From NCBI RefSeq assembly GCF_021261325.1, contig NZ_JAJSBI010000014.1, positions 124,001 to 188,000 on the forward strand: 64,000 bases of DNA. Reading direction: 5' to 3'. The notes under the pieces are model-generated. The model had not been told where the DNA came from. It did not search any database and saw only the letters and a program-made list of their open reading frames with translations. This document shows, one piece after another, positions 7,037 to 14,239 of this stretch. A program made the position numbers and the translations under genes. How positions within the stretch are numbered: position 1 is the stretch's first letter; every line of letters starts with the position of its first letter. This DNA comes from Streptomyces guryensis (GTDB taxonomy: Bacteria; Actinomycetota; Actinomycetes; Streptomycetales; Streptomycetaceae).

Positions 7037-8185
7037 TCACGTCCAGCGCAGCAGTGCACCCAGGCCTCCTGCCGGGATCTGGCCGCCGGACGCCTCTGCC
7101 GCCGGGGTCAGCGAAAGGGCCGGGGCGCCTGTCGTCACCGCTGAGCGGATCAGGGCGTCGTCCGCGCGGGCCGGCCAGGAGCGCTGTTCGCCGAGGATCT
7201 TCAGGTCCGTGCGGCGGACCGCCAGCTGGTCGGGGTGCTCGCCGATCCACACCTCCCGGTGGGTGTCGGGGCCGTCGGGGCGGATCAGCAGCTCGTCGAT
7301 GCGGTGCTCGCGGGCGGCCTCGACCAGGGCGGGAACGCCCTCCACGGCCCCCGAGCGCCCTTCGGTGTCCGGTCGGCGAGCCGCCAGGAACCGCTCCAGC
7401 TCCCGCTCGGCCCGCTGCCGTACGTGCTCCGTGCGGGCCTGCTCGACGTCCTCGTCGAGCAGCCTGCTGCCGCTGCCGTGCGGGGCCTCGACGGCCATGT
7501 CCTGCAGCCGCCGGGGCAGCCGGTCGTGCACGGCCCGCTTCTCCCGCTCCTCACCCACCAGAACCAGCAGGTCGGCGCGGGTCTCCTCCTGGCAGACGAC
7601 GAGCGCGTCGGCGATCTCGGCCGCGTTGTGCTCCCAGGTGTTCTCCACCTTGAGCTGGAAGTGCCGCACCGACCAGTTCGCCGTGGTCGTGCGGTGTCCG
7701 GGCCACTGCCGCCCGGTGACCGTGCCCGCCTCACGCCGGCCCAGCGAGGTGCGCAGCTCGAAGTCCGCGCCCTTGCGGTCGACGTACGCCACCACGCAGA
7801 CCGGGTCCTCGCCGGCCAGCTCCAGCAGGGGCGCGGTGTGCGGCAGCGGCGCCCAGTGGGCGCTGTCTCACTGCGGGGGCCGGGCCAGGTGGGGGTACCT
7901 CCCATGCCGTTCAGGCAGTGGGGGAGGGTCCAGCACGATCTCGCCGGCGTGGGCGAAAAGGGCACGCCCGTTCGGCTCGGAGGAGTGCTGCAGTTCGTCC
8001 AGGGCATCGAGGACGGCCTGGCACGTCGCCTGGTCCGCCCCCTGCCGTTCGAGGTCGCGGGCGAGCGCCACCGCCGTCAGGTGGCGCTCGTGGGGCGTGT
8101 CCTCCGTATGCCGGGAGGTGTCGACGTACACGGAGGCCCAGGGGCCCTGATGTTCGTAGAGTGGATGCAGAAAGGCGAGATCCAT
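7037..8185 (-). pseudogene. Vms1/baeRF-like release-factor-type protein, in-frame stop
   Basis: One continuous frame of 382 sense codons interrupted by a single TGA at 7868-7870. The N-terminal part (105 codons from MDLAFLHPLYEHQGPW) holds the SVYVDTSRH strand. After the TGA the frame continues DSAHWAPLPHTAPLLELAGE, then the VVAYVDRKGADFEL strand and a long helical region, as in bacterial eRF1-like (baeRF) / Vms1 family proteins, which are implicated in tRNA-peptide release at stalled ribosomes. The stop replaces what is probably an Arg codon (CGA to TGA). A 39-bp mini-element sits 18 bp upstream of the stop, in frame. A downstream GTG (7795) could restart a 252-residue C-terminal product. 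Sequencing error or recoding cannot be excluded. Confidence 0.75.
7889..7927. repeat. 39-bp imperfect-palindrome mini-element, copy A (inside a gene)
   Basis: Plus strand GTGGGGGTACCTCCC ... AGGCAGTGGGGGAGG. The arms CCTCCC and GGGAGG, and GCC/GGC inside, form an imperfect stem. It is 39 bp long, so it adds 13 codons in frame to the baeRF-like gene. Copy B (11658-11696) has the same length and 80% or so identity; copy C (36629-36670) shares the ends. Confidence 0.85.
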
Positions 8186-8272
8186 GGTTCTCTCCCGGAT
8201 GCCGCTTGGGACTGGCGTTCACCGGGCGGGTACCCGGACCGCATGGACGAACACGACGAGCGGGGTGCCACC

Positions 8273-8521
8273 ATGACCGGAGTCGACCCCAGCCGGCTGG
8301 ACGACCAGCAGCTCATGAAGGAGCTGGAGACGATCCACCGCACGCGCCACGACACGCTGCTGTACGGCTCGACCGACGCGCTGCGGGCCCACAACGATCG
8401 CATGGCCCAGCTGGAGGGCGAGTTCCTGCGCCGCAACCCGCGGCGCATGGTCGCCGCGGGCCGCACCCGAGAAGGGGCACGGGACCGCACGTGCGGGGAG
8501 TCGGCGACTCCCCGCACGTGA
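8273..8521 (+). CDS. DUF6158-type small conserved protein
   Basis: 82 residues from the ATG at 8273 (MTGVDPSRLDDQQLMKELET). Sequence is highly charged and helical, with repeated Arg/His (ETIHRTRHDTLLYGSTDALR) and a C-terminal RRNPRRMVAAGRTREGARDR. It resembles the DUF6158 family, small soluble actinobacterial proteins of unknown function. A second ATG 30 bp upstream is possible but the shorter start matches the family start that I recall. The last 11 codons are encoded by a 15-bp stem-loop that also serves as the terminator. It is divergent from the baeRF-like gene and converges on the catalase operon. Confidence 0.72.
   Translation: MTGVDPSRLDDQQLMKELETIHRTRHDTLLYGSTDALRAHNDRMAQLEGEFLRRNPRRMVAAGRTREGARDRTCGESATPRT
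8488..8520. terminator. bidirectional hairpin overlapping a coding end
   Basis: CACGTGCGGGGAGTC (8488-8502), loop GGC, GACTCCCCGCACGTG (8506-8520): a perfect 15-bp inverted repeat. It lies inside the 3' end of the DUF6158 gene and 15 bp past the catalase stop, between convergent genes, so it probably ends transcription from both sides. Confidence 0.85.
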
Positions 8522-8535
8522 CCCACGGCGCCTGC

Positions 8536-10641
8536 TCAGTGGCGTACCGGCGGCCGATCCCAATGCCGGTGCGCCGCCATCGCATCGACGAACGCCCGTA
8601 CGAACTCGGTGTCCGCGGTGCCCGGTGACGTGTCCGTCACCACGCCCCGGTCGGACACCGTGTGCCCGGACCCGGTGGACAGCCGCAGGCCGTCGGGTTC
8701 CAGGGCCGACAGGACGCCCACGCCCGAGCCGAGCGCGCCCACCGGCTTGCCGTGCCGGTAGGCGTCCCGCACGAAGCGCAGCGCGTCCGGGTCCGTGGCC
8801 GCGGGCGGCGTTCCGTCCGGCCCGCCGGGCAGCAGGACCGCGTCGTACAGCACGGAGGCGACGGTCGGCAGGGCGCGGTCGACGGTGTACGAGGCACCGT
8901 CGGTACCGGTGACCGTGCCGTCCGTCGGCGCCAGCGCCTCGACGATCGCGCCCTCGGCCGCCAGCGCCTCCCGTACGGAGGCCACCTGCTCGGCGTCCAC
9001 GCCGTCGGTGACGAGGACCGCGATCTGCCGGGTGCGGATCGAGCCGTCGCCGCGCAGTGACTCGATGCTGAGTGCGGGCGAGGCGAGCTTGTACGTCCCC
9101 GGCTCGGCGCCGTCCGGCTCCGGCACCCCGATGCCGCGCGCCACCTCGCTCGCCAACCCCCCGTCCACCTTGGCCAGTTGCTCGACCGTGCGGGCGCGGA
9201 CCGTCATCGCGTCGACCTTGCCGAGCTCGAACCGGAAGGCCGCCACGATGTGCTGCTTCTCCCAGTCCGCCATGCTGTGGAAGAACATCGCGGGCTGGCT
9301 GTAGTGGTCCTTGAAGCTCTCGCTGCGCTTGCGGATCTTGGCGCCGTCGACGCGTTCCGCATAGTGCGTGTAGGCGTTCGCGTCCACCCCGGCGTGGGCC
9401 GGGCAGCCGCCGCCGAGGGAGTTCGGGAAGTAGTTCGTGCCCCGGTGGATCGCGCTCTGGTGGTAGCCGTCGCGCTGGTTGGTGCGCACGGGTGCCACCG
9501 GCCGGTTGACCGGGATCTGCGCGAAGTTGGGGCCGCCGAGCCGGATCAACTGGGTGTCCAGATAGGAGAAGTTGCGCGCCTGGAGCAGCGGGTCGTTGGT
9601 GAAGTCGATGCCGGGGACCACGTTGCCGGTGTGGAAGGCGACCTGCTCCGTCTCCGCGAAGAAGTTCTCCGGGTTGCGGTTGAGGACCATCCGGCCGATC
9701 GGACGGACCGGCACCTGCTCCTCCGGGATGATCTTCGTCGCGTCCAGCAGGTCGAAGTCGAAGGCGAACTCGTCCTCCTCCGGCACGAGTTGGACGCCCA
9801 GCTCCCACTCCGGGTACTCGCCCGCCTCGATCGCGTCCCACAGGTCACGCCGGTTGAAGTCCGGGTCGCGTCCCTGGCACTCTTGTGCCTCGTCCCACAC
9901 CAGCGAGTGCACGCCCAGCTTCGGCTTCCAGTGGAACTTCACGAAGGTGCCGCGCCCGTCGGCGTTCACGAACCGGAAGGTGTGCACGCCGAAGCCCTGC
10001 ATCATGCGGTAGCTGCGCGGGATCGCCCGGTCCGACATCAGCCACATGATCGCGTGCAGCGTCTCCGGCTGCAGCGACACGAAGTCCCACAGGGTGTCGT
10101 GCGCGGAGGCGCCCGTCGGGATGTCGTTGTGCGGCTCCGGCTTCACCGCGTGCACGAAGTCGGGGAACTTGATGCCGTCCTGGATGAAGAAGACCGGGAA
10201 GTTGTTCCCGACCAGGTCGTAATTGCCCTCCGACGTGTAGAACTTGGTAGCGAAGCCTCGTACGTCCCGCACGGTGTCCGCCGAGCCGCGCGGCCCCTGC
10301 ACCGTCGAGAACCGGACGAAGACCGGCGTCTGCACGGCGGGGTCCTGCAGGAAGGCGGCGCGCGTGAACTCCGCGCAGGACTCGTACGGTTCGAAGTAGC
10401 CGTACGCGCCCGCGCCCCGCGCGTGCACCACCCGCTCCGGGATCCGTTCGTGGTCGAAGTGGGTCAGCTTCTCGCGGAAGTGGAAGTCCTCCATCAGGGT
10501 CGGACCGCGCTCGCCTGCGGCCAGCGAGTCGTCGGTGTGGTCGACCTCGACGCCCTGGTCGGTGGTGAGCGGCCCGCCCGCCGGGTCGTCGGCGTGGAAG
10601 GACTCGCGCTGCTGCTGCTTCCGGTCGGCGGGGGAGCCCAT
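8536..10641 (-). CDS. katE: large-subunit catalase (KatE/HPII type)
   Basis: 701 residues, the length of clade 2 (large-subunit) heme catalases. The distal His is in RVVHARGAGAYGYFE (about residue 73), the distal Asn in LVGNNFPVFFIQD, and the proximal heme Tyr in NFSYLDTQLIRLGG. The C-terminal 150 residues (IAVLVTDGVDAEQVASVREA onwards, with VLLPGGPDG) form the flavodoxin/DJ-1-like domain typical of HPII. It breaks down hydrogen peroxide in the cytoplasm. It is the last gene of a four-gene operon; its start overlaps the stop of the DJ-1 gene. The operon has a SigB-like promoter upstream of the CBS gene, in line with known stress control of such catalases in Streptomyces. Confidence 0.95.
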   Translation of the reverse strand: MGSPADRKQQQRESFHADDPAGGPLTTDQGVEVDHTDDSLAAGERGPTLMEDFHFREKLTHFDHERIPERVVHARGAGAYGYFEPYESCAEFTRAAFLQDPAVQTPVFVRFSTVQGPRGSADTVRDVRGFATKFYTSEGNYDLVGNNFPVFFIQDGIKFPDFVHAVKPEPHNDIPTGASAHDTLWDFVSLQPETLHAIMWLMSDRAIPRSYRMMQGFGVHTFRFVNADGRGTFVKFHWKPKLGVHSLVWDEAQECQGRDPDFNRRDLWDAIEAGEYPEWELGVQLVPEEDEFAFDFDLLDATKIIPEEQVPVRPIGRMVLNRNPENFFAETEQVAFHTGNVVPGIDFTNDPLLQARNFSYLDTQLIRLGGPNFAQIPVNRPVAPVRTNQRDGYHQSAIHRGTNYFPNSLGGGCPAHAGVDANAYTHYAERVDGAKIRKRSESFKDHYSQPAMFFHSMADWEKQHIVAAFRFELGKVDAMTVRARTVEQLAKVDGGLASEVARGIGVPEPDGAEPGTYKLASPALSIESLRGDGSIRTRQIAVLVTDGVDAEQVASVREALAAEGAIVEALAPTDGTVTGTDGASYTVDRALPTVASVLYDAVLLPGGPDGTPPAATDPDALRFVRDAYRHGKPVGALGSGVGVLSALEPDGLRLSTGSGHTVSDRGVVTDTSPGTADTEFVRAFVDAMAAHRHWDRPPVRH

Positions 10642-11183
10642 CAGCCGGCCCCCTCTGCGAACACATGCAGGAAGGCGTCGCAGAACGCCTTCAGGTCGTC
10701 CGGCTTGCGGCTGGTGACCAGCTTGCCGGCGCCGTTGTCGTCGATCTTCACCTGCTCGTCGACCCAGGTGCCGCCCGCGTTGCGGATGTCGGTCTGCAGG
10801 CTCGGCCAGGAGGTCAGCTCACGGCCCCGTACGACGTCCGCCTCGACCAGCGTCCACGGGGCGTGGCAGATCGCGGCGACGGGCCGGCCCCGGTCGAAGA
10901 AGTCCCGTACGAACGCGACCGCCTTCTCGTCCATGCGGAGGAAGTCGGGGTTGGCCACGCCGCCCGGCAGGACCAGCCCGCCGAAGGAGCCGGCCGACGT
11001 CTCGCCCACGACCTCGTCCACCGGGAAGGTGTCCGCCTTGTCGAGGTGATCGAACGCCTGGATCTCACCGGACTTCGTCGACACCAGCACGGGCTCGTGG
11101 CCGGCGTCCTTCGCCGCCTGCCACGGTTCGGTGAGCTCGATCTGCTCCACGCCCTCGGGTGCGGTCAGGAATGCGATACGCAT
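10641..11183 (-). CDS. DJ-1/PfpI family protein
   Basis: 180 residues of the DJ-1/PfpI (type 1 glutamine amidotransferase-like) superfamily. The nucleophile elbow is AAICHAPWTL (Cys about 106), preceded by LVLPGGVANPD and with the conserved early Glu in GVEQIELTEPW. The family includes glyoxalase III/protein deglycase and stress chaperone members; the exact reaction is not certain for this branch. It overlaps the catalase gene by 1 bp and the upstream membrane-protein gene by 19 bp, so all are probably translated from one mRNA. The catalase encoded next to it carries its own DJ-1-like C-terminal domain, an interesting pairing. Confidence 0.88.
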   Translation of the reverse strand: MRIAFLTAPEGVEQIELTEPWQAAKDAGHEPVLVSTKSGEIQAFDHLDKADTFPVDEVVGETSAGSFGGLVLPGGVANPDFLRMDEKAVAFVRDFFDRGRPVAAICHAPWTLVEADVVRGRELTSWPSLQTDIRNAGGTWVDEQVKIDDNGAGKLVTSRKPDDLKAFCDAFLHVFAEGAG

Positions 11184-11878
11184 GAGGGTTCAACTCCTTT
11201 CACAGCACGCCAGTCGGCCTCGTCGGTCGTGGCGCGCTTCTTGTCGCGGCGGCCCGCGCGCACACAGCGCACGAGTTCCTCGCCGTGCGGCAGCACCACA
11301 CAGGCGGCGATCGCGGCGGCGATGTCCGCGAGACAGCCGAGGGACAGCGGGCGGCGGCGCGGCCCCGGACGCCAGGCGTCGCCGCCGCTTCGGCCGCCGC
11401 GGAGCAGGCTCTTGACCTGGTCCGCGTGCAGACACATCAGCGCGGACAGCGCGCCGTAGGGCAGCGCCTCCAGGAAGCTGTGGATGTGCTGCTCCAGTGG
11501 CGTGATCTCACGGTCGCTCTCCACCGCCGTACGGACATCCCACAGCGGGGCCGCCTCGTGCACCGCCGCGCCCCCCAACTGCACCGTCAGGAGCAGCGGG
11601 TTGACCTCGTGGCGCAAGATCAGCGCGATGGGGATGCCCACCTCGGTCATCATCGACGTGGGGGCACCTCCCGCGCCCTCAAGGCAGTGGGGGAGGATCA
11701 GCGACTCCTTGCTGCCCGCCGTGTCCTCGATGCGGCTGCGCCGGTGCATCACCCGGTCGGCGAGACCGGGCACGATCCAGCCGGGCAGCAGCCCGTACAG
11801 CAGATGCCGGGTGGTCACATCACCGACGTCGACCTTGACGCCGGTCGCACTGGTCTCGGCGGCCTGGTCCCCGCTCAT
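11165..11878 (-). CDS. uncharacterised membrane protein of stress operon
   Basis: 237 residues. At least three hydrophobic segments are visible: HLLYGLLPGWIVPGL (about 25-40), EVGIPIALILRHEVNPLLL (about 80-100) and a later LADIAAAIAACVVLPHG segment (about 185-200). Between them is a conserved-looking block WDVRTAVESDREITPLEQH and IHSFLEALPYGAL. I do not recognise a domain with known activity. Codons for LPHCLEGAGGAPT (residues about 61-73) correspond to a 39-bp mini-element (11658-11696) inserted in frame just before SMMTEVGIP. The gene overlaps CBS upstream by 4 bp and DJ-1 downstream by 19 bp. Confidence 0.75.
   Translation of the reverse strand: MSGDQAAETSATGVKVDVGDVTTRHLLYGLLPGWIVPGLADRVMHRRSRIEDTAGSKESLILPHCLEGAGGAPTSMMTEVGIPIALILRHEVNPLLLTVQLGGAAVHEAAPLWDVRTAVESDREITPLEQHIHSFLEALPYGALSALMCLHADQVKSLLRGGRSGGDAWRPGPRRRPLSLGCLADIAAAIAACVVLPHGEELVRCVRAGRRDKKRATTDEADWRAVKGVEPSCVSHS
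11658..11696. repeat. 39-bp mini-element, copy B (in-frame inside a gene)
   Basis: Plus strand GTGGGGGCACCTCCC ... AGGCAGTGGGGGAGG, same ends, length and orientation relative to the gene as copy A. It adds 13 codons between KESLI and SMMTEVG of the membrane protein without shifting the frame. Confidence 0.88.
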
Positions 11879-12315
11879 ACGGTGCCCCGGCCGTCCGGCA
11901 CGGCACGGCTGATCTCGGCGAGCGCCGAGTCCGGGTCCTGCACCGTGGCCAGATCACCGAGGCTCACCATCCCGACCGGGAGCCCGTCCTCCACGACCGG
12001 CAGCCGGCGGACGGCGTGCGCGCGCATCAGCGCCACGGCGGCCGGGACGGGATCGTCCGGGCCGACCAGCACCGGATCCGCCGTGCACACGGACTGCGCG
12101 CTCACCGTCAGCGGATCGGCGCCGTCCGCCACCGCCCGCACGGTGATGTCACGATCGGTGAGCACCCCCACGACCTGCTGCCCGTCGGCCACCAGCACGT
12201 CACCGATGCCCTGCGACCGCATGAGCTGCGCCGCCTCGACGAGTGACGCGTCCGGGCGGACGGCGACCACGCCCGGCGTCATGACCTCCCTGACGAAATC
12301 AGCGATCACTGCCAT
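11875..12315 (-). CDS. CBS-domain pair protein
   Basis: 146 residues from the ATG at 12315, preceded by GGAGGAAGG. Two CBS repeats fill the protein: residues about 9-65 (VMTPGVVAVRPDASLVEAAQ ... VVGVLTDRDITVR) and about 75-130 (DPVLVGPDDPVPAAVALM ... LPVGMVSLGDL). Stand-alone CBS pairs bind adenosyl ligands (AMP, ATP, SAM or NAD) and act as energy sensors. It is first in the operon CBS - membrane protein - DJ-1 - catalase, joined by a 4-bp overlap. A SigB-type promoter candidate (12376-12400) lies 61 bp upstream of the start. Confidence 0.9.
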   Translation of the reverse strand: MAVIADFVREVMTPGVVAVRPDASLVEAAQLMRSQGIGDVLVADGQQVVGVLTDRDITVRAVADGADPLTVSAQSVCTADPVLVGPDDPVPAAVALMRAHAVRRLPVVEDGLPVGMVSLGDLATVQDPDSALAEISRAVPDGRGTV

Positions 12316-12375
12316 CACTGTGGGTCCTTCCTCCGTTCCCGGCTCCCGGCCGTCGGCGGCGTGACGCCGCCCGCA

Positions 12376-12400
12376 GTACCCCTGCGCCGGGGGCCCATGC
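12376..12400 (-). promoter_or_regulatory. SigB-type promoter candidate for the CBS-catalase operon
   Basis: On the minus strand: GCAT, 15-nt spacer, GGGTAC. This fits the Streptomyces SigB consensus GNNT-N14-16-GGGTAC/T exactly at the -10 element. It is 61 bp before the CBS start. Confidence 0.6.
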
Positions 12401-12451
12401 GTCCCGGCGGACCCCGTACCTCGGCAAGGCGCAGGATCCGGCCGTGCCGGT

Positions 12452-12844
12452 CTACGTCCGTCGCTCCCGCCCAGTCCCGGCGAGGGCCTCCGCCAGCTCC
12501 TGGACGGTGGCATAGCGCGCCGCGCGGGGCAGCCGCTCCACCGGGTCGATCAGGGCGTCGGGCGCATACGCCCGGCGCAGCGCGTGGGCGAGTTCGCGAG
12601 GGCCGGCGGGGAACACGTGGCGGTTCAGGTGCCGGGCCAGTTCCGTCCGGACCGCCGCCAGGGACGCGCGGGAGCGTCCCGGTGCGATCGGACCGCCCGC
12701 GACCTCCGGGTCGTCGTCGGCGGTGGGCTCCGGGTCGTGCCATTCCTCGGTCCGCGTGGGGTGCCCGGACCGGAGCAGACCCTGAAGTTCGTGCTTCATC
12801 TCTTCGTCACGGTGGACGCTCAGCCGGTCACTGCCTCGCTGCAT
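12452..12844 (-). CDS. DUF2795 domain protein
   Basis: 130 residues from the ATG at 12844 (GGAGGG 6-10 bp before). The N-terminal 20 residues (MQRGSDRLSVHRDEEMKHEL) lead into a charged region (HPTRTEEWHDPEPTADDDPE); the C-terminal half contains a DUF2795-like helical block with HLNRHVFPAGPRELAHALRR and a second one ending RLPRAARYATVQELAEALAG. DUF2795 proteins are small, often stress-associated, and of unknown function; a nucleic-acid or protein-binding role has been suggested only from structure-like features. A SigB-like promoter candidate lies 32 bp upstream. Confidence 0.8.
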   Translation of the reverse strand: MQRGSDRLSVHRDEEMKHELQGLLRSGHPTRTEEWHDPEPTADDDPEVAGGPIAPGRSRASLAAVRTELARHLNRHVFPAGPRELAHALRRAYAPDALIDPVERLPRAARYATVQELAEALAGTGRERRT

Positions 12845-12875
12845 GATTCCCTCCAGATCTTCGGGGGACCACCGC

Positions 12876-12900
12876 GTACCCGCGGACCGGAGGCCGACAC
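12876..12900 (-). promoter_or_regulatory. SigB-type promoter candidate for DUF2795 gene
   Basis: Minus strand GTGT, 15-nt spacer, GGGTAC, 32 bp before the DUF2795 start. It matches GNNT-N15-GGGTAC fully. Confidence 0.6.
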
Positions 12901-12903
12901 AGG

Positions 12904-12927
12904 GTTTGCGCCCCGAAAGCCGGGAAC
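12904..12927 (+). promoter_or_regulatory. SigB-like promoter candidate for the small membrane protein
   Basis: GTTT, 14-nt spacer, GGGAAC (5/6 of GGGTAC), 43 bp before the ATG at 12971. It is divergent from and 4 bp away from the DUF2795 promoter candidate. Confidence 0.4.
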
Positions 12928-12970
12928 CCGTCACCAGCCCTCCACGCACATCCTCGGGGAGGAAACGGCC

Positions 12971-13231
12971 ATGGCACTGCTTGCCGTGATCATCCCGCTT
13001 CTCATGCTCGGCATGGTGCTCGCACTCGGCCGTTACGAGGAGCTTCTGCTACCCGTCAAGAAGGCCGACCCGGGCGATGACGCCCCGGTCGGCCCACTCG
13101 GCGCGACAGTGCCACTCCCGGTCCTACAGGGCCCGCGGCGCCCGGTCCGCATGGTTGCTTCAGGAACGAACGCGTTCAGGCCCGCGCGCCGGAACCGCCG
13201 CCGCCACCCGTCCCCGCACCCTCCGCGCTGA
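12971..13231 (+). CDS. small membrane protein
   Basis: 86 residues beginning MALLAVIIPLLMLGMVLALG, a single transmembrane helix, then RYEELLLPVKKADPGDD. GGGGAGGAAA lies about 6-15 bp before the ATG. The first 50 or so residues look like a genuine short single-pass membrane protein of Streptomyces; the last 30 residues (RMVASGTNAFRPARRNRRRH) are Arg-rich and overlap the 3' end of the convergent LLM gene by 56 bp. The C-terminal part may reflect a recent frameshift or loss of an earlier stop. Function unknown; the SigB-like site upstream suggests stress expression. Confidence 0.6.
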   Translation: MALLAVIIPLLMLGMVLALGRYEELLLPVKKADPGDDAPVGPLGATVPLPVLQGPRRPVRMVASGTNAFRPARRNRRRHPSPHPPR

Positions 13232-14105
13232 CCCTCGGCCCGGCCGCCTCCAGCAGGGCCTCCAGCTGCCGCAGCGGCTCGGCGCCGGCGATCCGCAGGA
13301 CGACGGTGTCCGCACCGGCTGCCGCGAGTTCGCCGATCCGCTGGGCGGCCTGGGAGGCGGGTCCGGCGACGGTGAACACCTCGTCCCGCGGGCGGCCGAG
13401 CCAGGCGGCGTGACCTTCGATGTGCGGGTGCAGGGCGCGGGCCACCTCGTCGGCGTCGTCACCGACGGAGGCGAAGGCGAGCACCGTCAGGGTGTGCCCG
13501 GGCGAGGCGCCGCCCTTGGCCGTCAGCGCACGGGCGTTCTCCAGATCGCCGGGGCCGTGGCCCTCGGTGATCACGGTGCCGTCCGCGACCCGGCCGGACA
13601 GTTCGAGCGAACGGGGGCGTACGACGCCCGCGACCACCGGCGGCACCTCGGCCGGTGGATGCACCAACCGGACGCCGTCCAGACGGACTTCACGACCCGC
13701 CAGCTCCACCCGCCCCCCGCGCAGCAGGGTGCGCACCGCGGTGACCGTCTCCTCCAGCAGAGCGAGCGGCGAGCGCGGCGCGACGCCCACCTGTGCCATC
13801 CACTCCCGCACCCCGTGGCCTATCCCGGCCACCAGCCGCCCCGGGAACACCCGTGCCAGCGTGGCCAGTTCCATCGCCAGCAGCGCCGGGCTGCGCAGCG
13901 GGGCAGGCGCGATGCCGAGGCCCACCCGGATGCGTTCGGTCGCGCCCAGCGCCACGGCCGCCGCCGACACCCCGCCGTTCCACCCGAGGTCCTCGACCAC
14001 CCACAGGTCGTCCACGCCGAGAGCCTCGGCCCGCCGCGCGAACCCGGGCAGTTCCTCCGGCGCCCAGTCGCGGTCGTACATCACACCGATCCGTACGTTC
14101 GTCAT
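13176..14105 (-). CDS. LLM class flavin-dependent oxidoreductase
   Basis: 309 residues with the bacterial luciferase-like (LLM) TIM-barrel pattern: N-terminal strand VRIGVMYDRDWAPEELPGFA, DDLWVVEDLGWNGG, RIRVGLGIAPAPLRSPALLA (the typical GTxVxxxxxRxP position), and RLVAGIGHGVREWMAQVGV. Such enzymes use FMN or coenzyme F420; streptomycetes make F420 and the sequence alone does not decide. The C-terminal stretch GAGTGGGGGSGARA is a low-complexity tail that overlaps the convergent small gene. Substrate unknown. Confidence 0.87.
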   Translation of the reverse strand: MTNVRIGVMYDRDWAPEELPGFARRAEALGVDDLWVVEDLGWNGGVSAAAVALGATERIRVGLGIAPAPLRSPALLAMELATLARVFPGRLVAGIGHGVREWMAQVGVAPRSPLALLEETVTAVRTLLRGGRVELAGREVRLDGVRLVHPPAEVPPVVAGVVRPRSLELSGRVADGTVITEGHGPGDLENARALTAKGGASPGHTLTVLAFASVGDDADEVARALHPHIEGHAAWLGRPRDEVFTVAGPASQAAQRIGELAAAGADTVVLRIAGAEPLRQLEALLEAAGPRVSAEGAGTGGGGGSGARA

Positions 14106-14239
14106 CCTCGGAACCTATGTGCTGGTGACATGCCGATCAACGGCGTTTCCAGCAGCGGAGTCCGGGGTGTCGGACAAGGAACGGCCCCATGCTCGGGCCG
14201 CGCGCTTCGTGCCGGCCCCAGGCGTCAACGCGGTACGGG

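Noticed and set aside
9178..11049. 623-codon plus-strand open frame opposite catalase and DJ-1
   Set aside because: Antisense to well supported catalase with full active-site motifs; no domain seen.
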